From: Bettongia penicillata ogilbyi
Lineage: Eukaryota; Chordata; Mammalia; Diprotodontia; Potoroidae
Assembly (NCBI GenBank): GCA_023548195.1
Contig: JAJHZJ010000496.1
Location: 7,436,144 to 7,500,143, forward strand
DNA length: 64,000 bases
Direction: 5' to 3'
Shown: one piece after another, positions 32,840 through 44,692 of the stretch
Layout of the letters: each line of letters begins with the position of its first letter
How positions within the stretch are numbered: position 1 is the first letter of the stretch
Translations under genes and position numbers: made by a program
The notes under the pieces: generated by a model
The model's input: only the letters and a program-made list of their open reading frames with translations
What the model was told of the DNA's origin: nothing
Database searches by the model: none

Positions 32840-32970
32840 CTCCCCATTTGCCTTGGAATGAAAACTCCTTAAGAGCAATAACTGTTTTGCCTCCCTTTGT
32901 ATTTTCAATGTACCTGACATATAATAAGGACTTAATAAATGTTTATTTAATTATTGATGGATTGAATAAT
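32840..32970 (+). mobile_element. L2 3'-end fragment
   Basis: CTTGGAATGAAAACTCCTTA, TAACTGTTTTGCCTCCCTTT, CCTGACATATAATAAGGACT, TAATAAATGTTTATTTAATT. Confidence 0.6.
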
Positions 32971-32974
32971 CATT

Positions 32975-33995
32975 ATAATAGAGGATCACCTTAGGCTCCT
33001 AGAAATGCCCAGTTGATTAGTTATAAAGAAAAGAATTCAGAAATATTCTAGCCGGGATTTTACATGTGGCAGAGAAGACCAAGATGCCACAAGGGAGTGT
33101 GGATTTGTTGACTTTCACATGGCTTCCTCTGCCAAGTACCAACGAAAGTTGTTTACACTATGGCATCAAAACAATAAGTCTCCGAAGGAAAAGTAAGAAA
33201 CCTCATGCAACATGATATGTGTAAGTTAGAAGGAGGAAATAAGCCAAAGGGATTTCTCAGAGAGACACTTTGGCAAAAAGAGAAAAAAAAGGAAGTGGAA
33301 CAAGCATGTCACAAAGCCATTCCAGTCAATGGCTTAAGGAGAGCTGGATGCTGTGTCTAATTTTAACAAAGAAACCTCTCATTCTCTGTCCAATTTTAAC
33401 CCAGAACATTCTTCTGCAGAAGCTGGATTTCAAAATATTTTCTTGCTTTGAACTCACTCAAGAATGCCTGCCTACTTTTCTTTGGGCTGCTAAAATGGAG
33501 GATGAACTTATTTTTTCCCCAAACTCCAGCACAGTTTACCTCTCTGCCATGATCTCTCTTGTATATTCTGAACTTGTGCTATGTATAAAACTTCCTCTAA
33601 CATCCCATAGGCACCATGCACAGAATACATAATAAAGGTCAGGAAGATATCTCACTGATTCAAGGGACAGATCAGACAATTTTGCTTTTTGAGAGGATAT
33701 AGAGGAAGGTTTTAAAAGGCCTGGAGGCTGTTTGGCTAAGTCTTGAGCTTGAAAGCTCTTGAGACTTCCTTTCTAGAATTTTTTTCTGAAGGAAATTTTG
33801 TGTGTGCATCTATATATGGGTGAGAGACATTTATAAATGAAAGTCCAGCATTCATCCTTTAGTAAGGTTCCCTGTTCTTTATCTCAATCAGCTCATCCTC
33901 AGATTTTCTGAATAAGGTTGTGGGCCCAATGTATATTCTTAAAAAGAGTCAAAAAACAGTTTGAAGAAATCAGAAGACACAGTTGTTGAATGATA
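32975..33995. other. No recognised feature
   Basis: The 120-codon plus-strand frame at 33270-33632 has no recognisable domain and no flanking splice or promoter support. Confidence 0.4.
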
Positions 33996-33997
33996 TA

Positions 33998-35605
33998 TTT
34001 TTTTTTATCGCACATTACTCCTTTATTATAGTGAACAACAAAAAGGGAGGGCAGGGTTAGTACAATTATTCTAAAACTGATGAGGACCCAGGTGCCTGGA
34101 CATAAGATGGAAGCTATGGGACACTGAGACACATTTCAGCATGCTCTAGGGACATTTCACTGCCACAGAACAGAGCAGGGGTATGAAACACACAATGGGA
34201 TGTATTCATCCACCCCTTAGAAATCAAGGAACTCTTTCCTTCTCTGACTGGGCTTGAGATCTCTGATGACTACCAAGTGGGACACTTCAATTTCAAAAGC
34301 CACTAATAACCAGCCTAGAAGGGTTTTTTTTGTGAAAGTAAATGTGATAAGTAAACATTAGGACATAGTCTCAACCTCCCAGATCCATTTTCTTGGATTA
34401 GGAAGGAAATAAGACTTTCATGATTTGCTAAATGACCACCCAGGTTATAGGTAACTTCCTACTGCAGCCCTGAGAGGGCTGCCTTACTGGCAGGACTGGC
34501 TCATAGGAATAATTGGACCAATTGCTTCTTCCAACTCCCCACATGGGTCACTTCTTACTACGTCCTCATCCCTAACCCCTAATCAGGTCCTTACTGAGCC
34601 AAACCACCCAGGAGGCATTCTGACTAATGTGGTTCAGGGGAAGGGCAACAAGAGAGAAAAGAATTGGTCTGAAATAGGGAGGAAATAAGAAAAGGAACCA
34701 TCAGTACACCACCTGCAGCCATGTGTTGTGATCCCTAAGGTGATGTTCAATGTGTGGAGCAGGCAGATGAGAGATGTGATGGGGAGAGTGAGAAGAGAAG
34801 GACTTGGCTACTGCTGGCACGTTGTGGTAGCCTGCATTCACTTCTTGGTCTTGCCTTGGGCTGCCATGGCTTCCATGGCTTTGCACATGGTCTCTTCATC
34901 CCTAAGGAACTGCATGGGCTTGATGGGCTTCGTATTCTTGTCCAACTTACACACGATGGGAATGCGGTGGGCAGATTCTTCAGACAGACTTTCAAGATGT
35001 TTGACAGTCCCTCAAAGACTATTTCCACAGGCTGCAATCAGAATAGGTTTGCCTTCCTTGATCTGGGGGGTGATTTCCTCATTCCAGAAAGGTATAGCCT
35101 GGGCAACGGTGTCTTCCAGGTTCTCATAGGAAAGCAGCTGATCCTCAGTCAAATCTGCATAGCAAAGGTCCTTGCTGATGTTGCTGTAGAAGGGGTGGTC
35201 AGGCTCCGCTGGAGGTGGTGGGATGTCATAGGATCATCGCCAGATCTTCCCCTGGGCCTCACCATGCTTAGCAGTGGTCTCTGCTTTGTTGAGGCCTGTC
35301 AAACCTCCATAGCGCTGCTCATTGAGGTGCCAAGTCCTCACTATAAGCAGCCACATCTGGTCAATGGCATATGGTACTGTCCAAAGGGTAAGAATTGCTC
35401 TCTTCTGGACAGAGGTGAAGCAGATATCAAATTCATAGCCAGCATCTTGCAGCACCTGGGGCTCAGGTCCACATCGTACCAGCTGCTGGAGCAGTTCTCT
35501 GGGTTCCAGGCTCTCTCTCCTCTCTCCATGCCGGATCAGCACCAGCTTGTAGGAGGACATGGCAGGGCAGAGGCTGAGGGAAGGGGGGATTGAGCAGACC
35601 AGCAC
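33998..35605 (-). pseudogene. PGAM1 (pseudogene): PGAM1 processed pseudogene
   Basis: Intronless minus-strand retrocopy of phosphoglycerate mutase 1 mRNA (a glycolytic enzyme interconverting 3- and 2-phosphoglycerate). Start codon at 35560-35558, final TGA at 34840-34838, then about 830 bases of 3' UTR, an AATAAA signal (complement of 34022-34027) and a short poly(A) (T-run 33998-34006). Visible family motifs: [43 protein letters not shown]. Damage: a small insertion after RHGE shifts frame; a deletion after LSP removes most of the AGHEEAKRGGQ segment and restores it; TGA at 35236-35234 replaces Arg after KIWR; TGA at 35014-35012 replaces Arg after GNSL; and about 18 bases are lost near EIMELN. 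The second catalytic His (family AAHGNS) is Cys. The span is 723 bases versus about 765 for human PGAM1. It cannot encode an enzyme. Confidence 0.93.
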
Positions 35606-35609
35606 ACAG

Positions 35610-36650
35610 GTTAGCATGCACTGGGATTCAGGCCTGAACAACTTATGGAGAGAAAAAATTGGATTTCACTCAGTCTTTCTCATGTAACATTCTTTGCTGT
35701 CAAGTTATCCAGAGCTTTTCACTCACTATATGATATTGGGTTGGTATGTTGGTATGTTTATGCTAATGTGGATATTGAGGGTCTAATGTTTATCAACAGT
35801 CTTCATATTAATATGTTAGAAATGTAATGATGCTTTTGTTTTCAATCAAAAGCTTTGTTTATTTAACTGATGGCCACTATGCGCTTGGAAGCAATTATAG
35901 AGATGATTTCTGGAAGTAAGTGAACTCTCTATCACTGGTGATGCTTCAACAGAGGGTGCTTGTGATCAGAAGGGAATCCTTCACTAAATGAGGGAGGGGA
36001 AAGTGAACTGAATAAACTCTTAAGATTCATTCCAAGTCTATAAATAAAGAACAAGGATTGGGCTTACTATTTCCTTAGAATTGAAAACTCCTAGGAAAGA
36101 AAATTTTCTCTATTAATGTATATTGGCACTTCTGCTGCAACTTAAAGTCTTAAAGAGTTGCCTAGGATATGAATATGGTAAGTGACTTGTCCAGGGTCAC
36201 ACAACTAATATATGCCAGAGGCAAGACTTTTTTTGGTAGGAGAAATATCTACCAGTATCCCTTGCCATTCCTGCTGGGCCGATTCTTGTGCTTAAGGCTT
36301 CGTTGGTTCAGGAACTCTGAAGAAGCTTTCTGGTCACCTAAGAGAATAAAAAGATCTGCCCATGAAACCCTTGAAACCTTCAGACTGGTGAAATGTACCA
36401 TAGCCCAGTGAGTCTGCAAACTGTCCCCCCTGGTCAGATGCATTTCCCTTGGGACATTTTTGATGACAAGTCTGTCTAAGTTAAGAGCTATATCCTTTTT
36501 GAAGAGCCTTTTTTATTCAATGGCCAATTAATTCTCATATATGGTAAGTGCCAAATGAGTGACTGGAAAGATATGGACTAGGAACATGGCCACTTCCCAA
36601 TTCAAATGGCTGGTATATTATCCAGTTTGTTATCCGTGGTTTGTAGATTC
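35610..36650. other. No recognised feature
   Basis: AT-rich. One SINE-like scrap occurs at 36175-36225 (AAGTGACTTGTCCAGGGTCA, CACAACTAATATATGCC), antisense. Confidence 0.35.
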
Positions 36651-36654
36651 ATGA

Positions 36655-36920
36655 ACTGGATTTATAGAGTGTTAGAGCTGGTGGGGCTTACAAGATCCTA
36701 GATAGAGAGCTGGGAGAGAACTCAAGGACCATATAGTCCAACGTCATGATTGCATACAGGAAGAAACTGAGGCCCAAGGACATTGAGTATCTTGACCAAG
36801 TTCATAGCAAGCATCAGTAGCAGGATTTGAACCCAGGTCCTCTGACTCTAGAGCTGGAGCTCTGTCCAGGGTTTAGCCCAGTGCCTAGCACATAGTAAGC
36901 ACTTAAATGTTTATTGCCTG
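36655..36920 (-). mobile_element. MIR/CORE SINE with L2-like end
   Basis: TTAGAGCTGGTGGGGCTTAC, AGTCCAACGTCATGATTGC, AGAAACTGAGGCCCAAGG, GGATTTGAACCCAGGTCCTC, TGACTCTAGAGCTGG. It is followed by TTAGCCCAGTGCCTAGCACA and a TAGTAAGCACTTAAATG block of L2 type in sense. Confidence 0.6.
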
Positions 36921-37224
36921 CTTCCACCAACTTCATAGCTGTTAGAACAAATTGTTCTCATCCACTTGTTCCCCTGGGGGAACTCTTCACATGCCTGTGG
37001 TAGGCATCCCCCCCAACTCACTGATGGGTTTGTGGCCCCTATGGCTACCCTCAAACAGTCTGCCAAGGCATTTTACCAGGGTGTGGCTGCTGTAGCTGTA
37101 ACTTCTTTGAGCCACAGTTGAAAGTTGAGTGGCCAGTGAAAAGCAAAGTTAGATAAGTAACCCTGTAAAGGGCTGGGCATGCCTTGAATACCCATATACC
37201 CCAACTGTATAACTGATTGTATAC

Positions 37225-37410
37225 ACAATCTATGAACCTTAAAGTTCATTGAGTTCAACTGCCCCATTTTACAGATGAAGTAAATGAAGTCTAGGGAGGT
37301 CTACCTAAGATTACAAGAAAGTGGATTTGACCAAGAGGCTTGCCCAAGGTCACACAGAGTAAATGGCAGTGTTGGTTTTGAACCTAGATGCTGTGATACT
37401 CTGACCTCTG
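37225..37410 (-). mobile_element. MIR-type SINE
   Basis: CCCATTTTACAGATGAAGTA, TTGCCCAAGGTCACACAGAG, GTTGGTTTTGAACCTAGATG and ACTCTGACCTC in antisense order. Confidence 0.6.
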
Positions 37411-38015
37411 CCAAGTTATGGGAGTCTCCATTTTATACATGTTGTTCCTTTCTATATCTTAATTTTCACTGCTATTTGCCATTTTTAATAAGATGAAAAG
37501 AAGATATTTTCAGGTCCTCCAACTGGACAGCCCTGATGTTTAGCTTTATGTCTCTTTTTTGCTGTTTATCTTCATTAGGGCAGAGTAACATCTTGACTTT
37601 CCCCTGTACAACTTTTACTCTTCTACATCCTGACCAGAATGAGAGAGGAAGTCTTCCATGTCTCATTTACAATCTGTATTTTTATGCTCACTGTTAGTGT
37701 TCCCCATGGTACGGTCAATAAAGTTAACAAAGCAACCATCTGCTAACAACAAGATTTTCACTTGCCCACACACCTCTCCACAAACCCTGCATGGGAAGTC
37801 AGGAAGAAGAATTCCTCTTAGACAGCATACATCCCAGGAAATATTTTCAAGTGGATCTAGACCTTGGGGAATGAGTATGGTTTGCTGCTTCTGTTGGGAA
37901 AAAAAAAAAAAAACACTCAATGTCTTTTCAAAAAGTATTTTCACTGATATCTTTTGTTTTACATCCCCTTAACTTCTAAATAGACTCATTTTTTTTCTAT
38001 TCTGTTCAGAGAGTT
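37410..38015. other. No recognised feature
   Basis: Contains an A15 run near 37898. Opposed open frames (37658-37972 plus, 37663-37944 minus) lack motifs. Confidence 0.35.
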
Positions 38016-38019
38016 ATCC

Positions 38020-38290
38020 CTTGTAATAAAGAATGAAAGAAGCAGCTCATCAAAACGAATTAACACAGGAGCTGACTCCAGCAATGTATGCAGTGTTCCA
38101 TACACGTAGTCAACCACCTTTGTAAAGAAGGGATGGCGCATTCTCGTGTCTTTCCTTCTAGATGAAACTTGATCATTGTTTCGTCTAGAGTTGATTCACT
38201 GTAAGAGCAAGTAGAGTGCATTTCATATCTCCTGTTCCTTAAGCTGTCAGTAAGTAGGTGAAATCCTCTTCATTGTATGAGTGGAAATAC
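38020..38290 (-). mobile_element. L1 3' UTR-like fragment
   Basis: TAGTCAACCACCTTTGTAAAG and AGGGATGGCGCATTCTCGTG followed by AACTTGATCATTGTTTCG recall the antisense marsupial L1 3' UTR (cacctctgcaaaggagggaggtgcatt … cttggtcattg). Confidence 0.4.
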
Positions 38291-39000
38291 ATGCAGTAAC
38301 ATGATCCCCACATGGTAATGTACTTTTGGTTACTAAGATTTAAGTCAGAGGAAAATAAATTGCTCAGGAACCTCACAAATCATTTTGCAGAAAACTTAAA
38401 ACACAGACCCTCTGACGGTATCTGCTGGATCCCTATGCACTTAATTTCATTGTCGTAAATAACTTCACAGCCCACTCCATAAAGCAGGGACGTTGGGCCT
38501 ATGCTGCGTTGTTGCATTAACGAATTTGCTGAACTCATCAAAAGAGTCATCCAGGAGGAAAGAAATGTCAGATTTATAATAGAGAGGCAGAAAGGGAAAT
38601 TGAAACATCCATCTCCCTGAGGAGCCACAAATTTTTGTAAAGGCCTGGAGAGATTCCTCTGCTCACAGAGCAGTCACCCAGTGGCTCATGGGTTTCACAT
38701 CCAGGCTTATGCTTTGATAACTGGATGGAGCTAGAGTTTTATGCACACTTCCTTGGCCAACTCTCTTCCACAAAATTTACATGACAAATTCATAAAAGGT
38801 TTTGAAAGTCTTCCTCTCTTTCTCTTAATATCCCGAGAGGATCAGTGTAGCCCTTGGACTCTCATCTATTGCTTTTCTTTCTTGGTGCATAATTAACCTC
38901 CCTTCCTTTCTAGCATTCTTAATCTCAACAATGCTTTGTACATCACTTTCCAGGTATAAATCGCCATCGACAATATACAATAGCCTGCTTGTGCTCTACA
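38290..39000. other. No recognised feature
   Basis: No gene or nameable repeat. Confidence 0.35.
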
Positions 39001-39005
39001 TGGAT

Positions 39006-39042
39006 TCTCTCTCTCTCTCTCTCTCTCTCCCCCCCCCCCCTT
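39006..39042. repeat. (CT)n followed by C-run
   Basis: About 12 CT units, then a run of about 10 C. Confidence 0.95.
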
Positions 39043-39211
39043 TGGCTATTTGAAATGTTTATTTTCAAGATCAGGGTGTTACACACTTCTCAGATATGTA
39101 GCAACTCATAGATCTGCTCCATCAGCACATGTATTTTGGACAGTTTCTGCACATAGACAAGAGGAGTATGATGAAAGCTAATGGTATTGCATATGGGAAC
39201 CTGTTCAGTGC

Positions 39212-39425
39212 TTCATGGAATCATAGAACCGGAGAGAAAAGGGACCTCAAATGCCATTTAGTTTATCCTTATCATTTCACAGGAAGGGAAACTGAAGCCT
39301 CTGGATGGTTAAGTGACTTCCTTAAGGTCACACAGTTAATAAATGGACTCAAAGTTAGCTTGAACACACAAATTGTAGCTGAAAGTTAAAAGTTCTTTCT
39401 ATGATACCACATTGCCATCAGTGAT
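39212..39425 (-). mobile_element. MIR-like SINE
   Basis: TGGAATCATAGAACCGGAGA, CATTTCACAGGAAGGGAAAC, TTAAGTGACTTCCTTAAGGT, CACACAGTTAATAAATGG, TACCACATTGCC. Confidence 0.6.
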
Positions 39426-39429
39426 CTCC

Positions 39430-40195
39430 AAATGCTCCCTAACTTAAATGTCCTTCCTTTTATCACCTTAGGGATGCTACATGGCTATAGATCATGAGAC
39501 ATCATAGTCTGAGAGGGATTTCATTGAGACAGCTTCCTGAAAAGACATCTCTTCAATTATTTCCAGTTTTGTCTTCTTTTCTACCCATGGAATTCTCTTA
39601 AAAAAGTAAATGAGGATAGTTTCAATTTAGAAGTACTCAAAGAGTTCCTTAGTACAGTCCCCCCTCCCCCGGTCCCCGCCCCCGAACCTCCCAAGGCCTT
39701 ATTCTCTTCTAGTTTTTCCTACCTGTCAGTGATTCCTCAATGGAATTCTCCCCTTGGTCCACTCTCCACAGGGAAAATCCCTTGATTTGGGATGTTTTGT
39801 TTCTGTCCCTCCTCTCTGCTTTCCACATTTAGAAAATACCCATCTTCACTCAGGCATCCAGAGTACCTTGGGCAGCACCTAATCTAGTTTATGCCTTGGC
39901 TGGAAGCCTTTCTACAACCTTCCCAGAAAGTGGTCAGTCAGCCTCTGCTGAGGCACTAGGGGTAGTGGGGGAGAGGGCTTTGTCAAGTTACATAAGTAGC
40001 CTGAATGCTTCTGCATTGCTTTAAGGTGCTTAGGAAGAAAATAATACATTTCATCAGACACTTTCACTTATGTCTTCAAATCCTCTGTGCCTAGCCAAGG
40101 GCTCAGAAAAAAATTAATATCTTAAGTTTTCACATTGCAAAAATTCTTCCCAGGATCCCTCCACCTCTTTCCAGAGATCTACTCTTTGAGCAAAG
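39430..40195. other. No recognised feature
   Basis: Includes a C-rich patch at 39659-39690. No gene or nameable repeat. Confidence 0.35.
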
Positions 40196-40199
40196 AATA

Positions 40200-42755
40200 T
40201 TTGTTTTTCCCTTGGAGACCCACTTGCTTTATTCAGTTTATTCAATTCACAACACACCCGTGGCCCCAAAGTGTGCAAAGTTAAAGTCTTCAGCCTTGAC
40301 TGGGGGTGGAGAAGGGGCTATGGGCTGGAGCAGCAAGGGGATGAGACTGAATGGACTGCCTTCCCTCTACTGCCTCTGCTCTCCATGACCTCCAGGGAGG
40401 ATAGACTCAAAACCAAGTCCCTGTGGGCAGCTTAAGGGACCAGGGGAAGGGGGCAGAGACCTCACTCTGGCTGGTAGGTATGGGGGTGGGGTATATGGGG
40501 ACTGTGGCCCACAAAAGCCACAGTCTGAGGAAGTGGACTGCAGCTGGGCAGAGGTGGGGAGGGAAGGCTGGGCCAAAGAGAGCACTATTTGCTGTGGGTC
40601 GAGGGGTGTGGAAGGTACCCTACAGGACAAGAAGGTAGGAATGCTAGGGTAGGGCATTCCCTGGGGCCGCCCCGGCCCCCTCCTCAGAGCTAGGGCCTCA
40701 GAACAGCCACGTTTGGAGAAAAGGAGCAGGGTGCAGCAAGAGAGACCTAAGGCAGGAGCAAGCCCTGGACAACCAGGCTGGTGCCCTCACAGGGGCCTGA
40801 GGTGTGAGCTGCTCCGGGGAGAAGAGGAGACTTGAGTTTTCTCCAGACCCCTGGAGAGAGCAGTCCTGGTTCAAGGGGAAGGAGAGGGAGTTAACGAAGT
40901 GGGGAGAGGGGGAGAGAGGGAGAGAGACCACAGCCTCCTAAGGGACCAACTCTGGCTCTCTGCTCCCCTCCTGGGAGAGCAAGGGTCTGAAGACCCGTAG
41001 TGCAAAAACATGGGGGCCACTCAGGGAGGGAGGCTGCGCCTGAGGAGGCCCCATGGGGGACTCCTAGACCCCCTTCTCGGCCATCCACCACCGCCCTCTG
41101 TACAACCACTTCTAGTAAGAATTGAGTCTGTGGACGTCGCCTTCGTTCTGAGCTGACATCGTCCTCTTCTCAAACTTAACCTCTCCAGTATACATCATGG
41201 ATAGCAGGACAGAGAGACTCCGGGCACCAATATCCTGGCAGTCATGCTGGATGCCAGAGATGAGGTGGACACAAACTTCTGGATGGAACTTTCGTCTTGA
41301 GTGGAACCAGAGACCCTCTGTACAACCTTCACCTTGTCCCCATCCCCATGGGAGAAGAAGTACTCTCCTGGGGCTTCCGTGGTAGCTGCCAGCAGGGAGT
41401 CTACCCTCACCTTGGAGGCTCCAAGGGTCAGGGCCTTGACCACATGCCCCACCCTCTGAATCCCACCATCGGCAACTACTGGGACTCCAAAGCTAAGGGC
41501 GTATTCCACCACCTTGTACACAGCGGTGCCCTGGGGCCGGCCACATGCCATCACTTCCTGGGTCATGCAGATGGAACCACTCGAAACCCAATCCACACCT
41601 GCACTGATTAGGTTCTTGGCCTGTGCTGCCGTCACCACATTCCCACACCTGCAGTTGGGGGTACTTCTGCTCGATGTGGGGCACCACAGCAATCTGACAC
41701 ACTGAATTCGCTTGAGATGAGTCCGGTACAATGACGTCGGCACCCGCCTGCATAAGCAAGTCCAGGCGGTATTCGTCTTCCTCCCGGGTGCCCACAGCAG
41801 CTCCACAGAGCAAGTGCTTGTGGGCATCTTTGGAGGCTAGGGGATAATCCCGGTTTTAATTCAGATTAGTCCCGGAAATAATGGCTACGGATTCATCGTG
41901 GTCATTAACAAAAGGCAGCTTTCCTTTCTTACTGCGCTGCAGGATCTCACTGACTTCTTTCAAGGTCACATCTGCTGGTGCCACCCCAAATCGTTCCACT
42001 TTGTCATCACCTCACCGACACAGGTGGTATGGTCCCTCTCAGTTAGCAAGTCTATGTCACTGGAAGTCACGATGCCCACCAGCTTGCTGCGGATGGTCCC
42101 TGTCTCCCTCATGGGAATGCCTGAGATACCATGCTGCATCTTGGCTTCCAGTACGTCACCCACTGTGTGTGAGGGGCCCAACACCGCAGGATTTGTGATA
42201 AAGCCCTCTTCAAATTTCTTGACCTTGGCCTGGAACTCAGGAGTACAGTTATGGCGGATGAAACCAGCACCACCCATCAGAGCCAGTGCAATGGCCGTAT
42301 CGGCTTCAGTTACAGTATCCGTAGGGGATGGGTTCGATGCTGTCGTCAGAGTGATTCCGAGTCAGAGCTGAAGTCAAACCCACCTCATCAGCCGTGAAGT
42401 CTGAATTCTGGCAGGATCAGAAAATTGTAGGTGAGGCCATCGGCTATGGCGAAGAGTTGCTGCGCGGTGAACCCGTCCTCGAACAGCTGATCAGGTAGTA
42501 CACGGTGCTGCTGGGAGGCACGGAGAGCCACCATCAACGTCTTCTGGAGTGCCTCTGGCGCTGTGCCCTCCGGTCAGGGCAGGGGGCAGTGGCCGGGCTG
42601 CCTGCGGCGGGCTGGGCGGACTGGGGCCAGTCGTGCTTCCCTTCCTCGCCGCTGGCCAGCAGCTCCCTGATCTGGGCACAAAGAAGCCTCGCATAGCGGG
42701 GCCAGGCTCCGAGTGGCGAGCACACAGCCCGTGCCCTCGGGGGAGCGCCCCCAAA
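40200..42755 (-). pseudogene. IMPDH1 (pseudogene): IMPDH1 processed pseudogene
   Basis: Intronless minus-strand retrocopy of inosine-5'-monophosphate dehydrogenase 1 mRNA (rate-limiting step of guanine nucleotide synthesis). The coding remnant runs from about 42505 to 41097. It keeps the Bateman/CBS region ([21 protein letters not shown]), [24 protein letters not shown], the catalytic-loop GSIC with its Cys codon at 41569-41567, [17 protein letters not shown], and [26 protein letters not shown] favours IMPDH1 over IMPDH2. Damage: the start codon and the GGTGYVP segment are lost; NEVR is missing; a frameshift near 41990; TAA at 41858-41856; four residues are lost before GSIC; about 90 bases of the active-site flap are missing after EYFF; and a premature TAG at 41114-41112 precedes the former stop. 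The 3' UTR extends to tandem AATAAA signals (complements of 40228-40233 and 40238-40243) and a decayed A-rich tail near 40200. A GC-rich leader reaches about 42755. Confidence 0.93.
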
Positions 42756-42889
42756 ATATTGTAAAAGACAAAAACAATAAGCAAAACTGACGGATAAATC
42801 AAAGACGTCTGAAAGCATATACAAAGTTCCATACCCTGGACCTCCTCCCTCTGCTCAGGAATGGGGTGGAAGTGTCTTCTCGTATCTCT

Positions 42890-43265
42890 GCAATTTCGCT
42901 AATTCACTTCTAGGTTGTTTTGTGGTTATATGTGCTTACGTAGTTATATAAACGAATCAATAAATCTAATCAATAAATATCAATGTAATCAACAAATACT
43001 TTTGATTGATGGTAATCATATTGTAACATATTGTTTTCTTGACTTACTCATTTCACTTTGCATCATATCACGGGAATCTTCTCCTGCTTCTCTGTATTCA
43101 TCATATTCACCACTTCTTAGAGCACGGTAATATTCTGTGGCATTCACACAGCACAATTTGTTAAGCCCGATCAATGTTTACCTTAATCAATGGACTCTAC
43201 CTCGTTTTCAATTCTTTGCTGCCACAGTAACACTGTGCTTAAATAGTATACTGGGTGCCTAATAT
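42890..43265 (-). mobile_element. L1 3'-end fragment
   Basis: Antisense order: CATTTCACTTTGCATCATAT, CACGGGAATCTTCTCC, GAGCACGGTAATATTCTGTG, CATTCACACAGCACAATTTG, and TTTCAATTCTTTGCTGCCAC, as in L1 3' regions. Confidence 0.55.
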
Positions 43266-43269
43266 GAGC

Positions 43270-43845
43270 TAGGTGATTGATTGATTTCTCCCTGAAACAT
43301 ACATTTATTTACACTCTAAAAGACCTTTCAAGGCCTTTGTCCAATGGAGGAATTAATGTAGGGATTTCAGGCTTTGAGGGAAACTTTTGGGGAAAGCAGG
43401 GCCGTTATATACCCTGCTTGTCACATCAGACAGGAGGCGAGTAGGCTTAAGGTCTAAGGAAGAGGAAAGGATCAAAACAACATGAAAATTTATCTCAAAA
43501 GAGAAATGGGTTTGTGAACACATGAGGTAAGCAACAAAAACACATGAAAAAGAAATGAAAAAGAAAAACATTTTCTGTGTGGTTTCAATTTCTATTGCGG
43601 TTTCAATAATTGTCATCTCAGGGGCCAATAGAAGGAGGGTCATCAAACATGAGCATGTTTCTGGAAGTTACCTAATGGCACAATGGAAAACCAAGGTCTC
43701 TGCCCCCTAGCCGGTGATGGGATTACTTTTCATGTCCTTCTATGGATCATGTTGACATGCTGTTAAGAAGGAAGGTTCTAGAGCATGCCAAGCAATCCAG
43801 TTGGAATCACACATTTTTATAAAAACACATTTCATTTGGGTGAAG
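43270..43845. other. No recognised feature
   Basis: No gene or nameable repeat. The 97-codon minus-strand frame at 43353-43646 has no motif. Confidence 0.35.
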
Positions 43846-43849
43846 TGAT

Positions 43850-44035
43850 ATTCCATAATAGCAAAAGCCCTAGCCTTGGCATCTGGGGAAAACGCTGGGT
43901 TTGAATCACACATCAGACACACACTGTGAGATACTGGGCAAGTCACTTAATCTTTCTAAAGCCTTCATCTCCCCATCTGGGAAATGGAATGATAATAACA
44001 CCTGCTTCACAAGTTGTTAGTGTTCCAGGCTGAAT
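43850..44035 (+). mobile_element. MIR-type SINE
   Basis: CTAGCCTTGGCATCTGGGG, GCTGGGTTTGAATCACACAT, GAGATACTGGGCAAGTCACT, TCCCCATCTGGGAAATGG, GATAATAACACCTGC. Confidence 0.65.
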
Positions 44036-44299
44036 TCTGCCAGCTTACCAGATTCCTGTATCATTAAAAATTACTCAGAGGTTCTCTGTTAGAAATTATG
44101 ACCCACTGGGAGGAGGGAGTGGAAGAGTTACAGGAGGAAATTTAAGTGATGTAGAAATAAAAGATACCAATAGAACATATTTTAAAATAACCCAGTGTTT
44201 CTTCCCATAATTAGAGCACTAGTCTGTTCCACTGCAAAGATATTGAATTATACAACAAACTGGCAGAAAGAACTACAGAACCACCCCTATTTTTAAAAG

Positions 44300-44540
44300 A
44301 AATCATCTGGGATAATAATAGCACCTATTAATATAGGGTATAATAATTTATCAAATACTTTTTGCATGCACTCTCTCATTTGAATTCCATGACAACCCAG
44401 GCAAAATTATTTCCATTTTCAGATAAGGAAACTGAGATTTAGAGAGATGATATGCTTTTATTCTGACTTCATGAGATAATATTTTTAGAATTTTGCAAAC
44501 CTTAAAGTACCATATAAATACCAGCTATTCTTACCAGAAA
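44300..44540 (-). mobile_element. MIR fragment beside sense SINE tail
   Basis: 44300-44465 is antisense MIR (CATTTGAATTCCATGACAAC, AGATAAGGAAACTGAG). 44470-44540 looks like a sense SINE 3' end (GAGATAATATTTTTAGAATT, TTGCAAACCTTAAAGTACCA). Confidence 0.5.
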
Positions 44541-44661
44541 ATTTTGGTACATGTGAAATGGAGAAAGAAGAGACACAGTGTTGCAAAAGGAAAGCCCCAG
44601 GTTCTCCCCATCCTTGGTCATCATGTTGCCGGGCAATATGAGCCTCTGTCTTTCATCTCCT

Positions 44662-44692
44662 TTTGTTTATTTTATTTTATTTTATCTTTTGC
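44662..44692. repeat. (TTTTA)n short tandem repeat
   Basis: Five to six TTTTA units. Confidence 0.85.

Noticed and set aside
33270..33632. 120-codon plus-strand frame as a gene
   Set aside because: No recognised motif, no splice or polyadenylation support, composition like the surroundings.
34754..35593. 279-codon plus-strand open frame, the second longest in the window
   Set aside because: It runs antisense across the PGAM1 retrocopy; codon-periodicity of the parent gene on the other strand keeps it open. No independent motif.
40367..41109. Several 70-96-codon frames in GC-rich sequence
   Set aside because: They lie in the 3' UTR of the IMPDH1 retrocopy and have low-complexity Pro/Ser/Gly content.
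41195..42371. A functional IMPDH enzyme gene (210-codon frame)
   Set aside because: No introns, start lost, frameshifts, in-frame TAA and TAG, and a missing flap region; it is a retrocopy.
42755..42770. TSD pair for the IMPDH1 retrocopy (AAAATATTG here, AGAATATTTG at about 40190)
   Set aside because: The match is short and AT-rich, and needs a gap; not convincing.
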